DNA from: Chloroflexus sp. Y-396-1
GTDB lineage: Bacteria > Chloroflexota > Chloroflexia > Chloroflexales > Chloroflexaceae
Assembly (NCBI RefSeq): GCF_000516515.1
Contig: NZ_KI911784.1
Span: 1,334,881 to 1,398,880 of the forward strand
Direction: 5' to 3'
Length of the DNA: 64,000 nt
Numbering within the stretch: the stretch's first letter is position 1; each line of letters opens with the position of its first letter. Position numbers and translations under genes: made by a program. The notes under the pieces are model-generated. The model did no database searches. It was given only the letters and a program-made list of their open reading frames with translations, and was not told the origin of the DNA. Positions 15,568 through 24,088 of this stretch are shown piece by piece.

Positions 15568-16659
15568 TCACCGTACCAGCGCGGCCAGCGTCGTATCATA
15601 ACGTGGGGCCAGATTCTGCCAACGGTAAGGCATCGCCAGTACCGACCAATCGTACTGCATCAATCGCGGTAAATTCCCGATCAACCGCTCTAAGGCTAAC
15701 GGCAGATCGTCGTCTGTGGGGTAAAGACAATCGGCATGCCATTCTGGCGGTATCAAATCGGGATAGTTCAGTCGGGCCGGTAACAGCGGCACACACCCAC
15801 AAGCAATTGCTTCGAGTATCGCAATCCCAAAGTACTCCTGGATGGCTGCCGACACCACAATATCGGCCTGCCGCAGCAGATGCAGATACGCTGCCCGACT
15901 CTCGGCAAAACCCCAGTGAATCGTCCGGTCAGCCCAACGCTGGCGAGCGGCTACCAGATCAGGGGCCATCGGATCAATATGCTCGCCTGTTACAATCAGG
16001 CGAAATGTCACCCCACGCCCAGCCAGATACTCCAACGCTGCCATCACAACGTGTGGTTGCTTATCATATTCCCAACGCGCATTCCACAGAATCACCGGTG
16101 GTGCAGATGGGTCACGCGGGAGACGCGATGGTAATACAGGCAGATCAAGACCAGGTGGAAGCACCAGTGACTTGGCAGCAATCTGATCTACCGTCTGTAG
16201 CTCGTGGTAATCATGATAGCGCCGGAGCATGGTCGGCAGGGCGGTTAGCCAATCACGCCGATGAAAATCGGAATTGAAAATAACCGCATCGGCTACTAAT
16301 GCGCTGGTAAAATTGATCCAGGCAAAGGTGTAATCGCGCTTGCGGCCCGGCGGTAGCGGATACGTCAGTTGATTTTCGTGAAAATAGATCGCGGTTGGAA
16401 CCGATCCCAACGTGCGATCGGTCAACGCACGAAAAACGGCCAGGTCAAGCATATCGGTAGTAACTATCACATCAGGGATTTCAGCCAACGCTGCCACCTG
16501 CCGGGCCAGCGTGATCGCCCCACCTCGCATCCGCCACCGCCATCCCCCAGCCTGATTCATCGTAATGAGTCTGACCTGATGAGCACTATGCGCGGCATAA
16601 CCGCTCGCCACTGCCGCGTGTGATCCGCCATGAAACGGATCAAGCCACCATATCTTCAT
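15568..16659 (-). CDS. tRNA-queuosine alpha-mannosyltransferase (QTMAN/GTDC1)-like glycosyltransferase
   Basis: The 363-residue GT4-type glycosyltransferase carries the DUF3524 N-terminus: IWWLDPFHGGSHAAVASG, WRWRMRGGAITLA, FHENQLTYPLP and FNSDFHRRDWL. The C-terminal Rossmann domain has WNARWEYDKQPHVVMAAL, the catalytic-loop EYFGIAILEAIACGCVPLLP and NYPDLIP. These are the signatures of the family that includes the vertebrate enzyme adding mannose to queuosine in tRNA-Asp. Bacterial members exist, but their product is less established. It is a single gene converging on the AAA gene; no queuosine-synthesis gene lies nearby. The family is strong, the substrate inferred. Confidence 0.82.
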   Translation of the reverse strand: MKIWWLDPFHGGSHAAVASGYAAHSAHQVRLITMNQAGGWRWRMRGGAITLARQVAALAEIPDVIVTTDMLDLAVFRALTDRTLGSVPTAIYFHENQLTYPLPPGRKRDYTFAWINFTSALVADAVIFNSDFHRRDWLTALPTMLRRYHDYHELQTVDQIAAKSLVLPPGLDLPVLPSRLPRDPSAPPVILWNARWEYDKQPHVVMAALEYLAGRGVTFRLIVTGEHIDPMAPDLVAARQRWADRTIHWGFAESRAAYLHLLRQADIVVSAAIQEYFGIAILEAIACGCVPLLPARLNYPDLIPPEWHADCLYPTDDDLPLALERLIGNLPRLMQYDWSVLAMPYRWQNLAPRYDTTLAALVR

Positions 16660-16753
16660 CGTGTTGGTATTTTTACGCTCGCTGACCGTACATTATGCCC
16701 GCATTGAAGGGGCAACGCGGAGCTTCACCCCCGCGACACTATACACAAAGACA

Positions 16754-17446
16754 TCAGTCATCGACCCGCATCATATACGCATTGACCCCTTCAACCCCTA
16801 ATTGTGCTTCCAGGTTCAACAGATGGCGCAGCGGCTTTTGATAGGGATGGTTTTCGTCAAGCATCCGTGCCGCCGCTTTATGACTCCCAAGCTGCAAGAG
16901 ATGGCGATAGGCGACCCACTCCGCATGCCCTTCACGGAGAAAATCATTCCGCAACAGTGGACAGTGCTCGGCCTGCCAGGCGTGTGCATACTCATGGGCT
17001 GCCGTGATACGAAAAACGAGTAACGGCAACCCGTAGAGCAAATAAATGACTCGCACATGATTCTGCCGTCGGTACAACCCAAGTGTATCCTGACCGGGAG
17101 CAACCAGGCCACGTAACCGGGCCATCGTCGGCGCATCAACCAGACGAAAGGCCACCCCTACCCGAAGCTGTAACCCCATCCCTGTAGCCAGCAGGCCCGC
17201 TGTCTGCTGAAACAGGTCTTGTGCGCGACTCGGATCGTAGATTGCCACGGCATGGCAGGCATCACACTGCTGTCGCCCATCATGCAGCTTCCAGAAGTGA
17301 TTGCCGAGCGGCGCACCGCACGTATTACAACGGGGCCGAGTAGCAATACACTGTGGGCAAAACCGCTCTGGGCGATCAACTAATACGTAATAACTACCGG
17401 CCAACGGTTGCCCACAACTGGCACAGCGCGAATCATGAGCGGTCAT
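16754..17446 (-). CDS. DA1-like protein: LIM-type zinc-binding modules plus HExxH peptidase
   Basis: The 230-residue protein starts with two four-Cys/His zinc modules (CASCGQPL...CPQC, CNTCGAPL...CDAC; residues 8-62), arranged like a LIM domain. An alpha-beta metallopeptidase domain follows, with AAHEYAHAW near residue 147-155 and a downstream REGHAEWVAY helix giving the third ligand (Glu). This order matches bacterial homologs of plant DA1, an ubiquitin-activated peptidase that limits organ growth. No eukaryote-type ubiquitin system is evident here, so the activator and substrate are unknown. It is the last gene of the five-gene minus-strand operon, 32 bp after the esterase stop. Confidence 0.8.
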   Translation of the reverse strand: MTAHDSRCASCGQPLAGSYYVLVDRPERFCPQCIATRPRCNTCGAPLGNHFWKLHDGRQQCDACHAVAIYDPSRAQDLFQQTAGLLATGMGLQLRVGVAFRLVDAPTMARLRGLVAPGQDTLGLYRRQNHVRVIYLLYGLPLLVFRITAAHEYAHAWQAEHCPLLRNDFLREGHAEWVAYRHLLQLGSHKAAARMLDENHPYQKPLRHLLNLEAQLGVEGVNAYMMRVDD

Positions 17447-17478
17447 AACTCACCTGCCCGAACAACGCCCCACCATCT

Positions 17479-18144
17479 TCAGGGAGCGTGCGGCGGCGGC
17501 CCATCGAGTTGCTCGGCCAGCCAGTGCTGCATGAGACTCAAACCGTTTGGATGCAAGCTGTGCCCAACCGGATCCTCGTGATACCGATGACGAGGCGCGT
17601 AGCGCGCCAGTATATCACGAGTACTTCGGGCGTGCTCGACCGGAATCACCTCATCGTAGGTTCCGTGCAATTGCAGAATAGGAAGCCGCTCGATACCGGC
17701 AGCCGGTGGCTGCGTAGTGAAGGCCGGATCAAGATACCCATTGGCCGCAATAACACCGGCCAGTCGTTCCGGAATCCGCCAGGCCAGCGCCAGGCTCAAG
17801 ATAGCACCCTGACTGAAGCCAAACAAATAGGTACGCTGGGGATCGGTGCCGATCCGACCCGGCAATTCACTGATGAACCTAATCAATAATTCAACCGCCT
17901 GTGATCGCCCAACTGGATCGGGAATTAACCGGCCCGGCGCGCCACTCAGCTCGTACCATGCAAATCCTCCCCAGGGGAGTGCAATTGGTGCCCGCGCACT
18001 CACAATATGGACCCGATCATCGATCATATCAGCCAGTTCAAAGAGATCACGTTCATGGCTACCAAAACCGTGCAACATGACCAAGAGTGGGGCCGGCCCT
18101 TGCTCAATGAATGGTCGGCGTTCAATGGTGCGAATCGTTGTCAT
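17479..18144 (-). CDS. Phospholipase/carboxylesterase-family alpha/beta hydrolase
   Basis: The 221-residue cytosolic hydrolase has LLVMLHGFGSHERDL (oxyanion-hole region), the nucleophile elbow GFSQG (about residue 110), a catalytic Asp in GTYDEVIPVEHAR and a His in VGHSLHPNG. This is the complete triad and usual length for the carboxylesterase 2 (YpfH/LysoPLA-like) family, which cleaves short or acyl-chain esters. The start overlaps the LysM gene stop by 4 bp (ATGA), so translation is coupled. Substrate is not predictable; the operon suggests an envelope role. Confidence 0.88.
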   Translation of the reverse strand: MTTIRTIERRPFIEQGPAPLLVMLHGFGSHERDLFELADMIDDRVHIVSARAPIALPWGGFAWYELSGAPGRLIPDPVGRSQAVELLIRFISELPGRIGTDPQRTYLFGFSQGAILSLALAWRIPERLAGVIAANGYLDPAFTTQPPAAGIERLPILQLHGTYDEVIPVEHARSTRDILARYAPRHRYHEDPVGHSLHPNGLSLMQHWLAEQLDGPPPHAP

Positions 18145-18755
18145 GGGATCACCAGTTCCTGCCCGACTTGCAGGTTGTCACCCTGTGCCGGAGTAAGATT
18201 ATTAGCCTGTAGAATTGCTTCAATTGTAACCCCAAACCGTTCGGCAATGATACGCAATGTATCCCCGGCTTGCACAGTATAACGTCGTGGTCCGGCGGCT
18301 GTTGGGGTAGCAGGAGGTTCCGGAGTCGCGGTTGGTTCGGCAGTGGGGGTTGGTTCAACGGTGGGAGTTGGTTCGGCAGTGGGTGTTGGTTCAGGCGTCC
18401 TCGTTGCCGTTACCGTTAGCGTTGGTCGGGGTGTCATTGTTGGTACGACCGGCATTGTTGGCATGATCGGTAACAGCTCTTGATCAAGCGAATCGGTAAC
18501 CGGCGGTACCCAGGCCGGTAACAACGTCAAATCACCGATCCGCAGGGGTGGCAATGGGTTCCGACTGATTGTAAAGATAGCCGCTGCCACTCCGATCAGA
18601 ATGCCAGTCATTCCAACTGCGATGCCGACGGCGCCAATGAAACGCTGACCAATGCGCAGCACAAGTGCACTGATCGGCGGCGCCAAAAAAATAAAGATCA
18701 GCAGGAACCAGAGTGTTGTTTCTGTCAACATATCATTATTATTCGCCAACATCAC
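18141..18755 (-). CDS. Membrane protein with C-terminal LysM domain
   Basis: The 204-residue protein has two N-terminal transmembrane helices (about 10-30 and 35-65), an extracytoplasmic segment, then a Pro-Thr-Glu-rich linker of 'EPTPT' repeats (about 105-150). It ends with one LysM module (YTVQAGDTLRIIAERFGV...ILQANNL...LQVGQELVIP). LysM binds GlcNAc-containing glycans such as peptidoglycan, so it probably tethers the membrane to the wall. It sits 21 bp downstream of the LCP gene. The repeat linker makes the DNA GGTTCGG-rich but not duplicated elsewhere. Confidence 0.88.
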   Translation of the reverse strand: MMLANNNDMLTETTLWFLLIFIFLAPPISALVLRIGQRFIGAVGIAVGMTGILIGVAAAIFTISRNPLPPLRIGDLTLLPAWVPPVTDSLDQELLPIMPTMPVVPTMTPRPTLTVTATRTPEPTPTAEPTPTVEPTPTAEPTATPEPPATPTAAGPRRYTVQAGDTLRIIAERFGVTIEAILQANNLTPAQGDNLQVGQELVIP

Positions 18756-18776
18756 GCTGCACAGGGCGTCACCGCA

Positions 18777-20177
18777 TTACGGTACCAATGCCCAGCGTGG
18801 TTCGTAATCCAACCCAACGACCAGCACAATATCTGCGCCCAAGGGTTGTGGCGGTGCATCAGCCGGTGGTGTCGCAAAAACCTGACTCGGTGGCAACCCC
18901 AAATGTGCAGCCAGCCGGGCCAGTGTTTTCGGTTTCCCAGTGTAATCGATCAGTATCGTCTTCTCACGCCGTTCGGTATTACTGGCAGGCAATGTCTGAA
19001 AATTTGCTTGCGTCAATGCACGACTGATTCGCCCTGCCAGACCGTTCACCGAGGTACCGTTTAAGACCTGCACCTTCGCCTGTTCGCTGTCGATTTGCGG
19101 TCCAGCCCGGACTCGTTCGACCAACATTTCCAGATCGCGCCGGTTCCAGTAAATATCCGATCCAATTTCGGCAACTACTGCCACATCACGCGGATTGATA
19201 CTGAATGTTGCGATCCGCCCGACATCAATAGCCTGGGCCAACATCAACAAATCGCGCAAGGCAGCCGGATCGTCAATTGGCAGAGTCGTCTTGATACTGC
19301 GCCGCGCCTCTTCGATGAATGTTGTCAACACCCCTGCCTGATCGATCAGGCCCCGCCGCTGGATCGTCGCAACCACTGCCCGCAACAACATCTGTTGCCG
19401 TTGGGCACGATCGAAATCACTCGAACCGTGACGGGATCGTGCGTACTTCAACGCAGTCTTCCCATCGAGTATCTGTAGACCGGCAGGAATGAAGATACGT
19501 TCGTACCCATAATCATCGGTAGGAAAACTACTGTCGAGAAGTGGCGCAGGAACGTCGATCAAAACGCCACCTATCGCATCGATTAACCGTTCAAAGCCGC
19601 TAAAATCGAGTTGAGCCACATAATCAACCGGCATATTCAGCAGCATCGCGACCGTCTCGGCAGTCAACGCTCCCCCAGCAGCGGCCGGATCAGTGCCAAG
19701 CCCGTACAGACTGGCTGCATGCTGATAGCCATAACTGTACGCAGCATTGATCTTCTGTTCGCCAAGACCGGGGATCACGGCCACCGTATCTCGTGGGATC
19801 GAGAGCAAACTGACCCACTGTTCGGTCGGATGGATGTACGCCAGAATCAATGTATCACTGCGCACTCCCTCGGCGCCATCGGTACGTTGATCAACACCGA
19901 GCAGCAATACCGTAAATGGCTGCCGAAACATTGCACTAGTCAGCGTTGCCGTCCTGGCCGGCGGGCGCAGTTCATTCTGGCGCATACTGGACAGAGTATG
20001 CCATACCCAACCTACACCGCTGAACGCTAGCAGCAGCACACAAACGATTCCACCAATGAGAACCAGCCATCGCCAACGCTGCCGACGCCGGGCACGAAGT
20101 AGGGCAACTCGTTCCCGTGCACTGCCTTGCGGTAACGTAGGTGGGCGTTGCCGTCGGTTACCACGTTGTCGATCCAT
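18777..20177 (-). CDS. LytR-CpsA-Psr (LCP) family glycopolymer transferase with LytR_C domain
   Basis: The 466-residue protein has a basic N-terminus, one transmembrane helix (about 36-60) and the LCP core: LLLGVDQR, RSDTLILAYI, SIPRDTVAVIPG, KINAAYSYG, FERLIDAIGGVLIDVP and KYARSRHGSSDFDRAQRQQ. The Arg/Asp residues that bind the polyprenyl pyrophosphate and Mg are present. A LytR_C domain (about 365-450) follows. LCP enzymes attach lipid-linked glycopolymers to peptidoglycan or to proteins on the cell surface. It is the second gene of the operon, 14 bp after the SpoIIE-type phosphatase. Confidence 0.92.
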   Translation of the reverse strand: MDRQRGNRRQRPPTLPQGSARERVALLRARRRQRWRWLVLIGGIVCVLLLAFSGVGWVWHTLSSMRQNELRPPARTATLTSAMFRQPFTVLLLGVDQRTDGAEGVRSDTLILAYIHPTEQWVSLLSIPRDTVAVIPGLGEQKINAAYSYGYQHAASLYGLGTDPAAAGGALTAETVAMLLNMPVDYVAQLDFSGFERLIDAIGGVLIDVPAPLLDSSFPTDDYGYERIFIPAGLQILDGKTALKYARSRHGSSDFDRAQRQQMLLRAVVATIQRRGLIDQAGVLTTFIEEARRSIKTTLPIDDPAALRDLLMLAQAIDVGRIATFSINPRDVAVVAEIGSDIYWNRRDLEMLVERVRAGPQIDSEQAKVQVLNGTSVNGLAGRISRALTQANFQTLPASNTERREKTILIDYTGKPKTLARLAAHLGLPPSQVFATPPADAPPQPLGADIVLVVGLDYEPRWALVP

Positions 20178-20191
20178 TGTCGTCCGATACC

Positions 20192-20956
20192 CTACTCATC
20201 TATTACTTCCGGCTCATCAGGTGGTTCGTACAGGCTAGATGCTACGATTGGTGCACTCATCGTCAATCGACGCAATCCGGGGATACCGTTGATCGGCAAA
20301 ATGGCCAGCACCACAATACTCATATCATCAGACGGTTGACCATCATCAAGCTCAAGCGCACGCTGGAGAATACTATCAACCAGTGTCTGTGGATCACGGC
20401 CCTCATGGGCCGGCCACGCCGCCAGATAATTGGGCAACCCCAAATCCTCACCACGTCGCTCTCCTGCTCGCAACAAGCCATCGGTAAACAAGACGACATA
20501 GGTATAGGGGACAACCGGTATCTCACTGATATGAGGACGGATTAATGGTTGCAAGCCAATCGGACTGGAGGGCGCGTTAAAACTGCGCATTTCCTGCGGT
20601 GTAATGACGAAAAACGGCGCCGGATTATTACGGGTAACCAGAATCTTTGGCCCGGCAAAATCAACCGAAAGAATATTCAACGTTGCTGCCGCCTGTCCCA
20701 TTCGATAGGTATACAGATAGTCATGGACAGCTCGCGCCACTGCTCCATCACGTGCCCCGTCTTTCAGCAACGTAATCGCTCGCGTCGCTACCAGATGCGA
20801 CAACGTTTTGGCACTGCGGCCACTGCCCTGCCCATCAACCAGAACAAACGAAAACCCACCACCCGGACGCTCAATCGTCTCGAGCGTATCACCACTCTCA
20901 ATATCACCATACCGGGGAACTTTGGCAACTGCTACACGCATTTCCAGATCGGCCAT
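20192..20956 (-). CDS. SpoIIE/PP2C-type serine phosphatase
   Basis: A PP2C-like domain fills nearly the whole protein: VLVDGQGSGRSAK (metal-binding Asp-Gly), LTRNNPAPFFVIT-type strand, SSPIGLQP, VVLFTDGLLRAG and PSDDMSIVVLAI (final metal Asp). The start at 20956 (MADLEM) is preferred because a GAGGGG site lies 9 bp upstream; an earlier in-frame ATG is at 20998. Such phosphatases dephosphorylate anti-anti-sigma factors or other Ser-phosphoproteins. No sensor domain is fused, so input must come from a partner. It is the first gene of the envelope operon and diverges from the aldehyde dehydrogenase. Confidence 0.85.
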   Translation of the reverse strand: MADLEMRVAVAKVPRYGDIESGDTLETIERPGGGFSFVLVDGQGSGRSAKTLSHLVATRAITLLKDGARDGAVARAVHDYLYTYRMGQAAATLNILSVDFAGPKILVTRNNPAPFFVITPQEMRSFNAPSSPIGLQPLIRPHISEIPVVPYTYVVLFTDGLLRAGERRGEDLGLPNYLAAWPAHEGRDPQTLVDSILQRALELDDGQPSDDMSIVVLAILPINGIPGLRRLTMSAPIVASSLYEPPDEPEVIDE

Positions 20957-21014
20957 TGCATTCATCCCCTCTTGATTACTCATAATCTGTAACAGCATAC
21001 CATAACTTACAACA

Positions 21015-21023
21015 TGCTATAAT
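21015..21023 (+). promoter_or_regulatory. Extended -10 promoter of aldehyde dehydrogenase gene
   Basis: TGCTATAAT (TGn plus consensus TATAAT at 21018-21023) lies about 50 bp before the start codon. No clear -35 is seen. Confidence 0.6.
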
Positions 21024-21074
21024 CACATTGTTACCAGGTAATAGCGATTCTTTGAACGATTGAGGAGGACGATG

Positions 21075-22571
21075 ATGTCCGAAGGGCGTGTATTTCATAA
21101 CTTGATCGGTGGCGAATTCGTTCCGGCTCAGAGTGGAAAAACCTTTGAGCGACGCAATCCTGCCGATACTCGCGATCTGGTGGGTGTATTCGCCGACAGC
21201 GATGAGCGTGATGTCCATGCGGCTGTTGAAGCGGCTAAAGCAGCTTTCCCCCATTGGAGCAAGGTGCCAGCACCAAAGCGTGGTGAGATTTTGCTGCGCG
21301 CTGCTGAACTTCTTCAAGCCCGTAAAGAGCAGTACAGTCGTGATCTCACTCGCGAGATGGGCAAACCGCTCTTCGAGGCTGGCGGCGATATTGTCGAAGC
21401 GATCGGAATGGCGCAGTACGCCGGTAGTGAGGGGCGGCGAATGTTTGGGGTTACAACCCCTTCCGAATTGCCCAACAAGTTTCAGATGAGTATTCGGCAG
21501 CCAATCGGTGTAGTTGGCCTGATCACGCCGTGGAACTTTCCAATGGCTATTGCATCCTGGAAGATGTTACCGGCCATCGTCTGTGGCAACACGGTTGTGA
21601 TTAAACCGGGTGAAGATGCCTCGGTCAGTACGTACAATCTGGTGCAGTGCCTAATGGAGGCCGGTTTACCTCCCGGTGTAGTCAACATTGTTACAGGGTA
21701 CGGACCAAGAGCCGGTCAACCGCTGGTCGAACATCCCGATGTACCGGTCATTTCATTTACCGGTAGCACCGAAACCGGTCGGCTGGTATACGAACTGGGT
21801 GCGCGCCGGATCAAACGGGTTAGCCTCGAAATGGGTGGCAAGAACCCATTAATTGTGATGCCCGACGCAGATCTCGACCTGGCGCTCGATGGCGTCTTGT
21901 GGGCAGCCTTTGGTACCACCGGTCAACGCTGTACTGCCACCAGCCGCCTGATTGTCCACCGCGCCGTTGCCCGTGAATTGGTTGATCGGATTGTGGCGCG
22001 TGCCCAGTCACTACGGGTAGGCAATGGCCTCGACCCGACTACCGAGATGGGGCCACTGGTCAATGAAAAGCAGTTGCAGCGGGTGCTAAACTACATCGAA
22101 ATCGGCAAACAAGAAGGCGCCACGCTGCTGTGCGGTGGCTACCGACTTACCGGCGGCGACTATGATTATGGCTACTTTATCGCGCCTACCGTTTTTACCA
22201 ACGTTACACCTCAGATGCGGATCGCTCGTGAAGAGATTTTCGGGCCTGTTCTCAGTGTGATCGAAGTCGATAGCCTTGATGAAGCGATCACTATTGCCAA
22301 CGACGTTGCTTACGGCCTCAGCTCTGCAATCTACACGCGCGACATCAACGCTGCTTTCCGGGCTATGCACGCGCTTCAGGCCGGTATCGTGTACATCAAC
22401 GCCCCCACCATCGGCGCCGAAATCCATCTGCCCTTCGGTGGTGTCAAGGCAACCGGTAACGGTCATCGCGAAGCCGGGCCAACGATGCTTGATGTCTTTT
22501 CCGAGTGGAAGAGTGTTTACATCGATTACAGCGGGACACTGCAACGCGCTCAGATTGATAATGCTGATTAA
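21075..22571 (+). CDS. NAD(P)-dependent aldehyde dehydrogenase
   Basis: This aldehyde dehydrogenase-superfamily enzyme of about 498 residues has [13 protein letters not shown] (substrate/NAD region), [18 protein letters not shown] (Rossmann glycine loop), LEMGGKNP (general-base Glu) and GQRCTATSR (catalytic Cys). It oxidises an aldehyde to a carboxylate. Overall pattern is closest to the 2,5-dioxovalerate/succinate-semialdehyde branch, but the substrate is not fixed. The start at 21075 is chosen because AGGAGG (21063-21068) is 6 bp upstream; the TTG at 21060 overlaps this site and is unlikely. A GC hairpin at 22596-22616 ends the unit. Confidence 0.9.
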   Translation: MSEGRVFHNLIGGEFVPAQSGKTFERRNPADTRDLVGVFADSDERDVHAAVEAAKAAFPHWSKVPAPKRGEILLRAAELLQARKEQYSRDLTREMGKPLFEAGGDIVEAIGMAQYAGSEGRRMFGVTTPSELPNKFQMSIRQPIGVVGLITPWNFPMAIASWKMLPAIVCGNTVVIKPGEDASVSTYNLVQCLMEAGLPPGVVNIVTGYGPRAGQPLVEHPDVPVISFTGSTETGRLVYELGARRIKRVSLEMGGKNPLIVMPDADLDLALDGVLWAAFGTTGQRCTATSRLIVHRAVARELVDRIVARAQSLRVGNGLDPTTEMGPLVNEKQLQRVLNYIEIGKQEGATLLCGGYRLTGGDYDYGYFIAPTVFTNVTPQMRIAREEIFGPVLSVIEVDSLDEAITIANDVAYGLSSAIYTRDINAAFRAMHALQAGIVYINAPTIGAEIHLPFGGVKATGNGHREAGPTMLDVFSEWKSVYIDYSGTLQRAQIDNAD

Positions 22572-22595
22572 CGCAAGCTAACGGTTCACCGGTCG

Positions 22596-22616
22596 GGGCG
22601 GGTTCACAACCCGCCC
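22596..22616. terminator. GGGCGGGTT/AACCCGCCC hairpin
   Basis: A perfect 9-bp stem with a CAC loop lies 24 bp after the aldehyde dehydrogenase stop. Close relatives of this hairpin occur at 59660-59682 and 38483-38505. Confidence 0.6.
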
Positions 22617-22620
22617 GCAG

Positions 22621-22655
22621 TCTAAAACCACGCCCCCGATACCACGGGTTTTAGA
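22621..22655. repeat. TCTAAAACC/GGTTTTAGA inverted repeat
   Basis: Nine-bp arms at 22621-22629 and 22647-22655 surround a GC-rich loop, directly after the preceding hairpin. The second arm includes a T run, so the pair may form a two-part terminator. Confidence 0.45.
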
Positions 22656-22756
22656 CACAATCTATGGAGGCTTATCTTACTTTTCAGCAAAAACACATCT
22701 TGGTAATCACTCAGTGATATACTGAAAAGGTATTTTGGCTTCCCTGGAGAACGACC

Positions 22757-23806
22757 GTGCGATTTTTTCTGGCAATTCCGGTCATCCTGTTGATTGCCTG
22801 CTCATTAGGACCTGGTTCGGCATCAACAACCACATCAAAACTGGTTATTATGGGTTGGGTTGGCTACATGCCCCAACAATTGCTCGACACGTTTCAGGCT
22901 GAGACTGGAATTGCGGTTGAATACATCGGTTACGACACACCTGAACAGGCACTAGCAGCATTAGACCAGGGTAAGTCTTGTGATCTCATGATCATAAACA
23001 GTCCATTTATTCCCACATTGATTTCTACCGAAAAAATAGTCCCTCTCAATTACGAAAATATTCCCAATGCACGTAATATCAGGATTGACTTCCGCGATAT
23101 GGTGTATGATCCTGGCGGTCGCTACTCAATCGTTTATCAATGGGGTATTACCGGCTTACTGGTACGTACCGATCTGATTGATAAATCAATCACGAGCTGG
23201 GCTGATTTATGGGATCCGACACTTGCGGGGAAAATTGTGCTCTGGCCAATTCCACGCGATACAGTGAGTGTTCTGCTGAAGTCGTTGGGGTATTCAATCA
23301 ATACGACCGACCCTCATCAACTGGCGCTTGCCCGCGAGCATGCTCCTGAACTGGCTCGCCGGATGACGATGGTTGAAGAAGGATATGAGGTCGTGACGCC
23401 ATACCTTATTTCCGGCGATTATGTTGTCGCCCTTGGTTGGGCTTATGATGCGCTCGATGCCCAGGCCCAAACCGACCAGATAATGTTTGTTATCCCTGCT
23501 GAGGGGACAATCCTTTGGGTTGATACTTTCGTAGTGCCAACACGTAGTACCCAAAAAGTATTGGCTGAACGTTTTATCAACTTTGTGCTGCAACCAGCTA
23601 TAAGCGCGCTCGTAACCAACGAGACAAAGACGGCAACCGCCAATGAATTGTCGTTACCGTTCATTGATCCGGCATTGCGCAATAATACAGTCGTTTTTCC
23701 CTCACCTACCATGTTACGTAATGCCGAATTGGAAATGCCACTCGATCCACAAACCCAAGCTATCTACAATGAAATATATAATATTTTCATCGAGGGAAAA
23801 CCGTAA
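22757..23806 (+). CDS. PotD-like periplasmic binding lipoprotein
   Basis: The 349-residue lipoprotein starts at GTG with GGAGA 5-6 bp upstream; the signal peptide ends in the lipobox LLIAC at about residue 15. The mature protein is a type-2 periplasmic-binding fold: VIMGWVGYMPQQLLDTFQAE, DLMIINSPFIPTLI, YQWGITGLLVRTDL, WADLWDPTLAGKI, and the EGTILWVDTFVVP strand typical of spermidine/putrescine-binding proteins. No permease or ATPase gene is adjacent, so it is an orphan binding protein. It could serve a distant transporter or present ligand to the hybrid kinase encoded 283 bp downstream. Confidence 0.85.
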   Translation: MRFFLAIPVILLIACSLGPGSASTTTSKLVIMGWVGYMPQQLLDTFQAETGIAVEYIGYDTPEQALAALDQGKSCDLMIINSPFIPTLISTEKIVPLNYENIPNARNIRIDFRDMVYDPGGRYSIVYQWGITGLLVRTDLIDKSITSWADLWDPTLAGKIVLWPIPRDTVSVLLKSLGYSINTTDPHQLALAREHAPELARRMTMVEEGYEVVTPYLISGDYVVALGWAYDALDAQAQTDQIMFVIPAEGTILWVDTFVVPTRSTQKVLAERFINFVLQPAISALVTNETKTATANELSLPFIDPALRNNTVVFPSPTMLRNAELEMPLDPQTQAIYNEIYNIFIEGKP

Positions 23807-23819
23807 TCAAGATATTTTT

Positions 23820-24022
23820 GAGTGCACTGCAAAAACTCACCACGGAGCACACAGCGTACACAGAGCGTGTAAGATTTATGAATAAAAGGATCATTTTTGG
23901 CCATTGGGCGCATGGAAGAAAAATGTTCACAACCCTATGTTCAATGAACGATAAAATTATCTTTAGTCTCTGCGATCTCCGTGGTCTCTGTGGTGGAAAG
24001 ATCACCTTTTTGCAGTGGAGTC
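23820..24022. mobile_element. Family A MITE-like element (intact single copy)
   Basis: This 203-bp element begins GAGTGCACTGCAAAAA and ends TTTTTGCAGTGGAGTC. Direct repeats ATTTTT at 23814-23819 and 24023-24028 flank it exactly. It starts 14 bp after the lipoprotein stop and ends 66 bp before the kinase start. It is the uninterrupted version of the outer element at 11191-11612. No coding capacity. Confidence 0.9.
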
Positions 24023-24088
24023 ATTTTTGCTAATGATTAGATTTCATTATTCACCTTCATCACATACAAGCCTATATGACGTTCTACC

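Noticed and set aside
15603-16277. 224-residue plus-strand reading frame
   Set aside because: Antisense shadow of the queuosine-mannosyltransferase-like gene.
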